Shown here one piece after another: positions 62,887-64,000 of a DNA stretch of 64,000 nt. Below the pieces are notes generated by a model. The model did no database searches. It had not been told where the DNA came from and saw only the letters and a list, made by a program, of their open reading frames with translations. The DNA comes from Caenispirillum salinarum AK4. Lineage in GTDB: Bacteria > Pseudomonadota > Alphaproteobacteria > Rhodospirillales > Rhodospirillaceae. The stretch is taken from NCBI RefSeq assembly GCF_000315795.1, contig NZ_ANHY01000016.1, positions 29,214 through 93,213 of the forward strand, written 5' to 3'. Numbering within the stretch: the stretch's first letter is position 1; each line of letters starts with the position of its first letter. The position numbers were made by a program, and so were the translations under genes.

Positions 62887-63174
62887 TCAGGACCGCCGCT
62901 CCGCCTTGCGCACCGAGGCCTCGGGATGGGCCTGGATGAACTGTTTCAGCACCAGCTTCAGCTTGGCGCTGCGCCTGTGGTCGCCGGCACGCCGGGCGGC
63001 CTGGATGTCGTCGAGGATGATGCGGCGGATGTGCTTCCCGCCCTCCGGCGTGTGGATCAGGTAGTTGCCCATTTCCGCCGCCGCCATTTCGGGGAGGTTC
63101 TCGTGCTCGGCAATGGCCTCGATCTCCTCTTCCGTCAGCTCGCTGAGCGCGATGCAGTCCTCGATGGTCAACAT
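62887..63174 (-). CDS. Small conserved-looking protein of the stress locus
   Basis: A 95-residue soluble protein with the N-terminus LTIEDCIALSELTEEEIEAI, then HENLPEMAAAEMGNYL and a basic C-terminal half (IRRIILDDIQAARRAGDHRR). It is predicted helical. I recall similar proteins in low-oxygen loci of proteobacteria but have no family name. AGGAGGG lies about eight bases before the ATG. A perfect 14-base palindrome (63191-63204) and an FNR-like motif lie upstream. It converges with the BCAM0308-family gene. Confidence 0.65.
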   Translation of the reverse strand: MLTIEDCIALSELTEEEIEAIAEHENLPEMAAAEMGNYLIHTPEGGKHIRRIILDDIQAARRAGDHRRSAKLKLVLKQFIQAHPEASVRKAERRS

Positions 63175-63190
63175 GGCGAAACCCTCCTGC

Positions 63191-63204
63191 CGAACGGCCG
63201 TTCG
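63191..63204. promoter_or_regulatory. Perfect 14-base palindrome CGAACGGCCGTTCG
   Basis: It lies 17-30 bases before the start codon of the leftward 95-residue gene, so it overlaps the expected promoter or leader. It could be an operator or a leader hairpin. Confidence 0.4.
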
Positions 63205-63236
63205 CCCAAGTTTGACGGAAGCGTGACGCGCGGGGA

Positions 63237-63250
63237 CTGATGCAGGTTAA
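63237..63250 (-). promoter_or_regulatory. FNR-like motif, second exact copy
   Basis: CTGATGCAGGTTAA, identical to 61799-61812. It overlaps the cbpM stop codon and lies about 65 bases upstream of the 95-residue gene, at a position typical of activator sites. Confidence 0.45.
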
Positions 63251-63603
63251 TCCTGCCCACGCAGGCGGCGGACCTCTTCAAGGATCGCATGGCGCACCGC
63301 CGGCGGCTGATGATCGACGGCGCGGGCGAGGCAGAGCAGTTCCCGCCGCAGGCCGTGGAGCTGGTCGAGCAGCGACAGCACCACCTCCAGGGCCTCGTCG
63401 TCGGCCACGTCGAAGTCCTCGGTCAGGGTGACGATCAACTCAAGCCGGGCGACATCCGCCTCGCGGTAGCCCGGCAGGCCCTGGATGCGCGCGGGCCGGA
63501 CTGCGCCGGTGTGGAGCCAGCGGTGCAGCATGGCCCGCGTCAGTCCGGCGACGCGCTCCAGCACCTCGTCCTCGGTCAGGGGGCGGTCGGGGTCGGCGAT
63601 CAT
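63247..63603 (-). CDS. cbpM: CbpM-type chaperone modulator
   Basis: A 118-residue MerR-like protein that binds the J domain of CbpA-type co-chaperones and controls their activity. The N-terminus has the MerR-like helix-turn-helix (TEDEVLERVAGLTRAMLHRWLHTGAVRP) and the second part a helical region (ALEVVLSLLDQLHGLRRELLCL). The start overlaps the stop of the upstream DnaJ-type gene by ATGA, the usual arrangement of cbpA-cbpM. Confidence 0.9.
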   Translation of the reverse strand: MIADPDRPLTEDEVLERVAGLTRAMLHRWLHTGAVRPARIQGLPGYREADVARLELIVTLTEDFDVADDEALEVVLSLLDQLHGLRRELLCLARAVDHQPPAVRHAILEEVRRLRGQD

Positions 63604-64000
63604 GGCGCGGCTCCCTTCATGCGGGCGCGCGGGTCGAAGGGATGGCGGGTGCGCCAGTCCTCCATGAAGCGCGTCAGGTCCTCGTCGACCTCGGGCGGCA
63701 GGACGATGCGCAGCCGCACCAGCTGGTCGCCGTGCCCCGGGCCGTGCCCCCGGCGGATGCCCTTGCCGCGCAGGCGCAGGGTATGACCGCTGCTCGCCCC
63801 CTTTGGCACGGTCACCCGCACCCGGCCGTGAATGGTCGGCACCTCGACGCGGGCCCCGAGCACCGCCTCGTCCAGGCCGATGGGCAGGTCCATCTGCACG
63901 TCGTCGCCCTGGCGGGTGAACAGCGGGTGCGGGCGGATGTGGACCGACACCAGCGCATCGCCGGCGGGCCCGCCCTCCCGCCCCGGCCGTCCCTGGCCGC
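63600..64000 (-). CDS. cbpA: DnaJ-type co-chaperone, C-terminal part
   Basis: The substrate-binding C-terminal domain of a CbpA-like Hsp40. The frame is open from the window edge; about 133 residues are visible. It reads GQGRPGREGGPAGDALV, HPLFTRQGDDVQMDLPI and VTVPKGASSGHTLRLRGKG, the standard DnaJ_C features. The J domain lies outside the window. The absence of the zinc-finger domain cannot be judged from here, but the cbpM partner indicates CbpA rather than DnaJ. It partners with DnaK in protein folding under stress. Confidence 0.9.
   Translation of the reverse strand, partial: GQGRPGREGGPAGDALVSVHIRPHPLFTRQGDDVQMDLPIGLDEAVLGARVEVPTIHGRVRVTVPKGASSGHTLRLRGKGIRRGHGPGHGDQLVRLRIVLPPEVDEDLTRFMEDWRTRHPFDPRARMKGAAP

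Noticed and set aside
1..64000. CRISPR arrays, insertion sequences, transposases or integrases
   Set aside because: No regularly spaced repeats and no transposase or integrase motifs were seen among the coding frames.

Overview
The window looks like chromosome of a GC-rich alphaproteobacterium, probably of the Rhodospirillales type. The reasons are a LexA box of the alphaproteobacterial form (GAAC-N7-GAAC) in front of imuA-imuB-dnaE2, a SAM-II riboswitch, an NDUFS4-like complex I accessory subunit, and a combined GlgE and TreY/TreZ glucan-trehalose block. I saw no insertion sequence, prophage module, CRISPR array or replication origin. Nearly all space is coding, and many genes overlap by 4 bases (ATGA or GTGA).

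Layout: 1-3.2 kb holds the end of glgP and an ABC-F ATPase. At 3.3-5.3 kb lies a leftward group: a 37-residue exported peptide, a SAM methyltransferase, a gamma-carbonic-anhydrase-like hexapeptide protein and a Nif11-like small protein. At 5.5-11.3 kb are a ferredoxin-NADP reductase and leftward envelope/stress genes (holin-like, YqjD-like, AI-2E family exporter, TspO, PLDc_N protein). At 11.6-26.2 kb is a rightward block for alpha-glucan and trehalose: a GH13 protein, glgE, a treS-maltokinase fusion, glgB, treZ and treY, followed by a degenerate sensor-kinase-like protein. TreS-Mak makes maltose-1-phosphate, GlgE polymerises it, GlgB branches the glucan, GlgP degrades it, and TreY/TreZ turn it back into trehalose.

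At 26.2-31.2 kb is a respiratory cluster: ctaB, an unusual heme-copper-oxidase-like subunit I, DUF420, a 34-residue membrane peptide, and divergently a DUF2189 protein and a cytochrome c. At 31.2-35.8 kb come malonyl-CoA decarboxylase, the NAD(P)HX repair enzyme and dadA. At 36-41.6 kb is the SOS mutasome. At 41.7-45.1 kb are a Tat-exported sulfide:quinone-oxidoreductase-like flavoprotein with a DUF5368 partner, a SAM-II-controlled metQ, and a hemerythrin with an NsrR-like operator. At 45.4-57.2 kb are a chemoreceptor, a ParA-like ATPase, a CopD-like protein, a hydrolase-OsmC fusion, and sulfur, histidine and metal genes (nudix, cysK, sseA, GNAT, metC, hisI, COG0523 GTPase). At 57.3-58.7 kb are a second hemerythrin, tRNA-Pro, the NDUFS4-like gene and tRNA-Arg, followed by an unrecognised membrane protein.

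The last part (60.1-64 kb) resembles a low-oxygen/stress locus: cytochrome c, DUF421, DUF2267, DUF3775, a BCAM0308-family zinc-ribbon protein, a small conserved protein, cbpM and a DnaJ-type co-chaperone that runs off the end. Two exact copies and one inverted variant of a 14-base FNR-like motif lie in its promoter regions.
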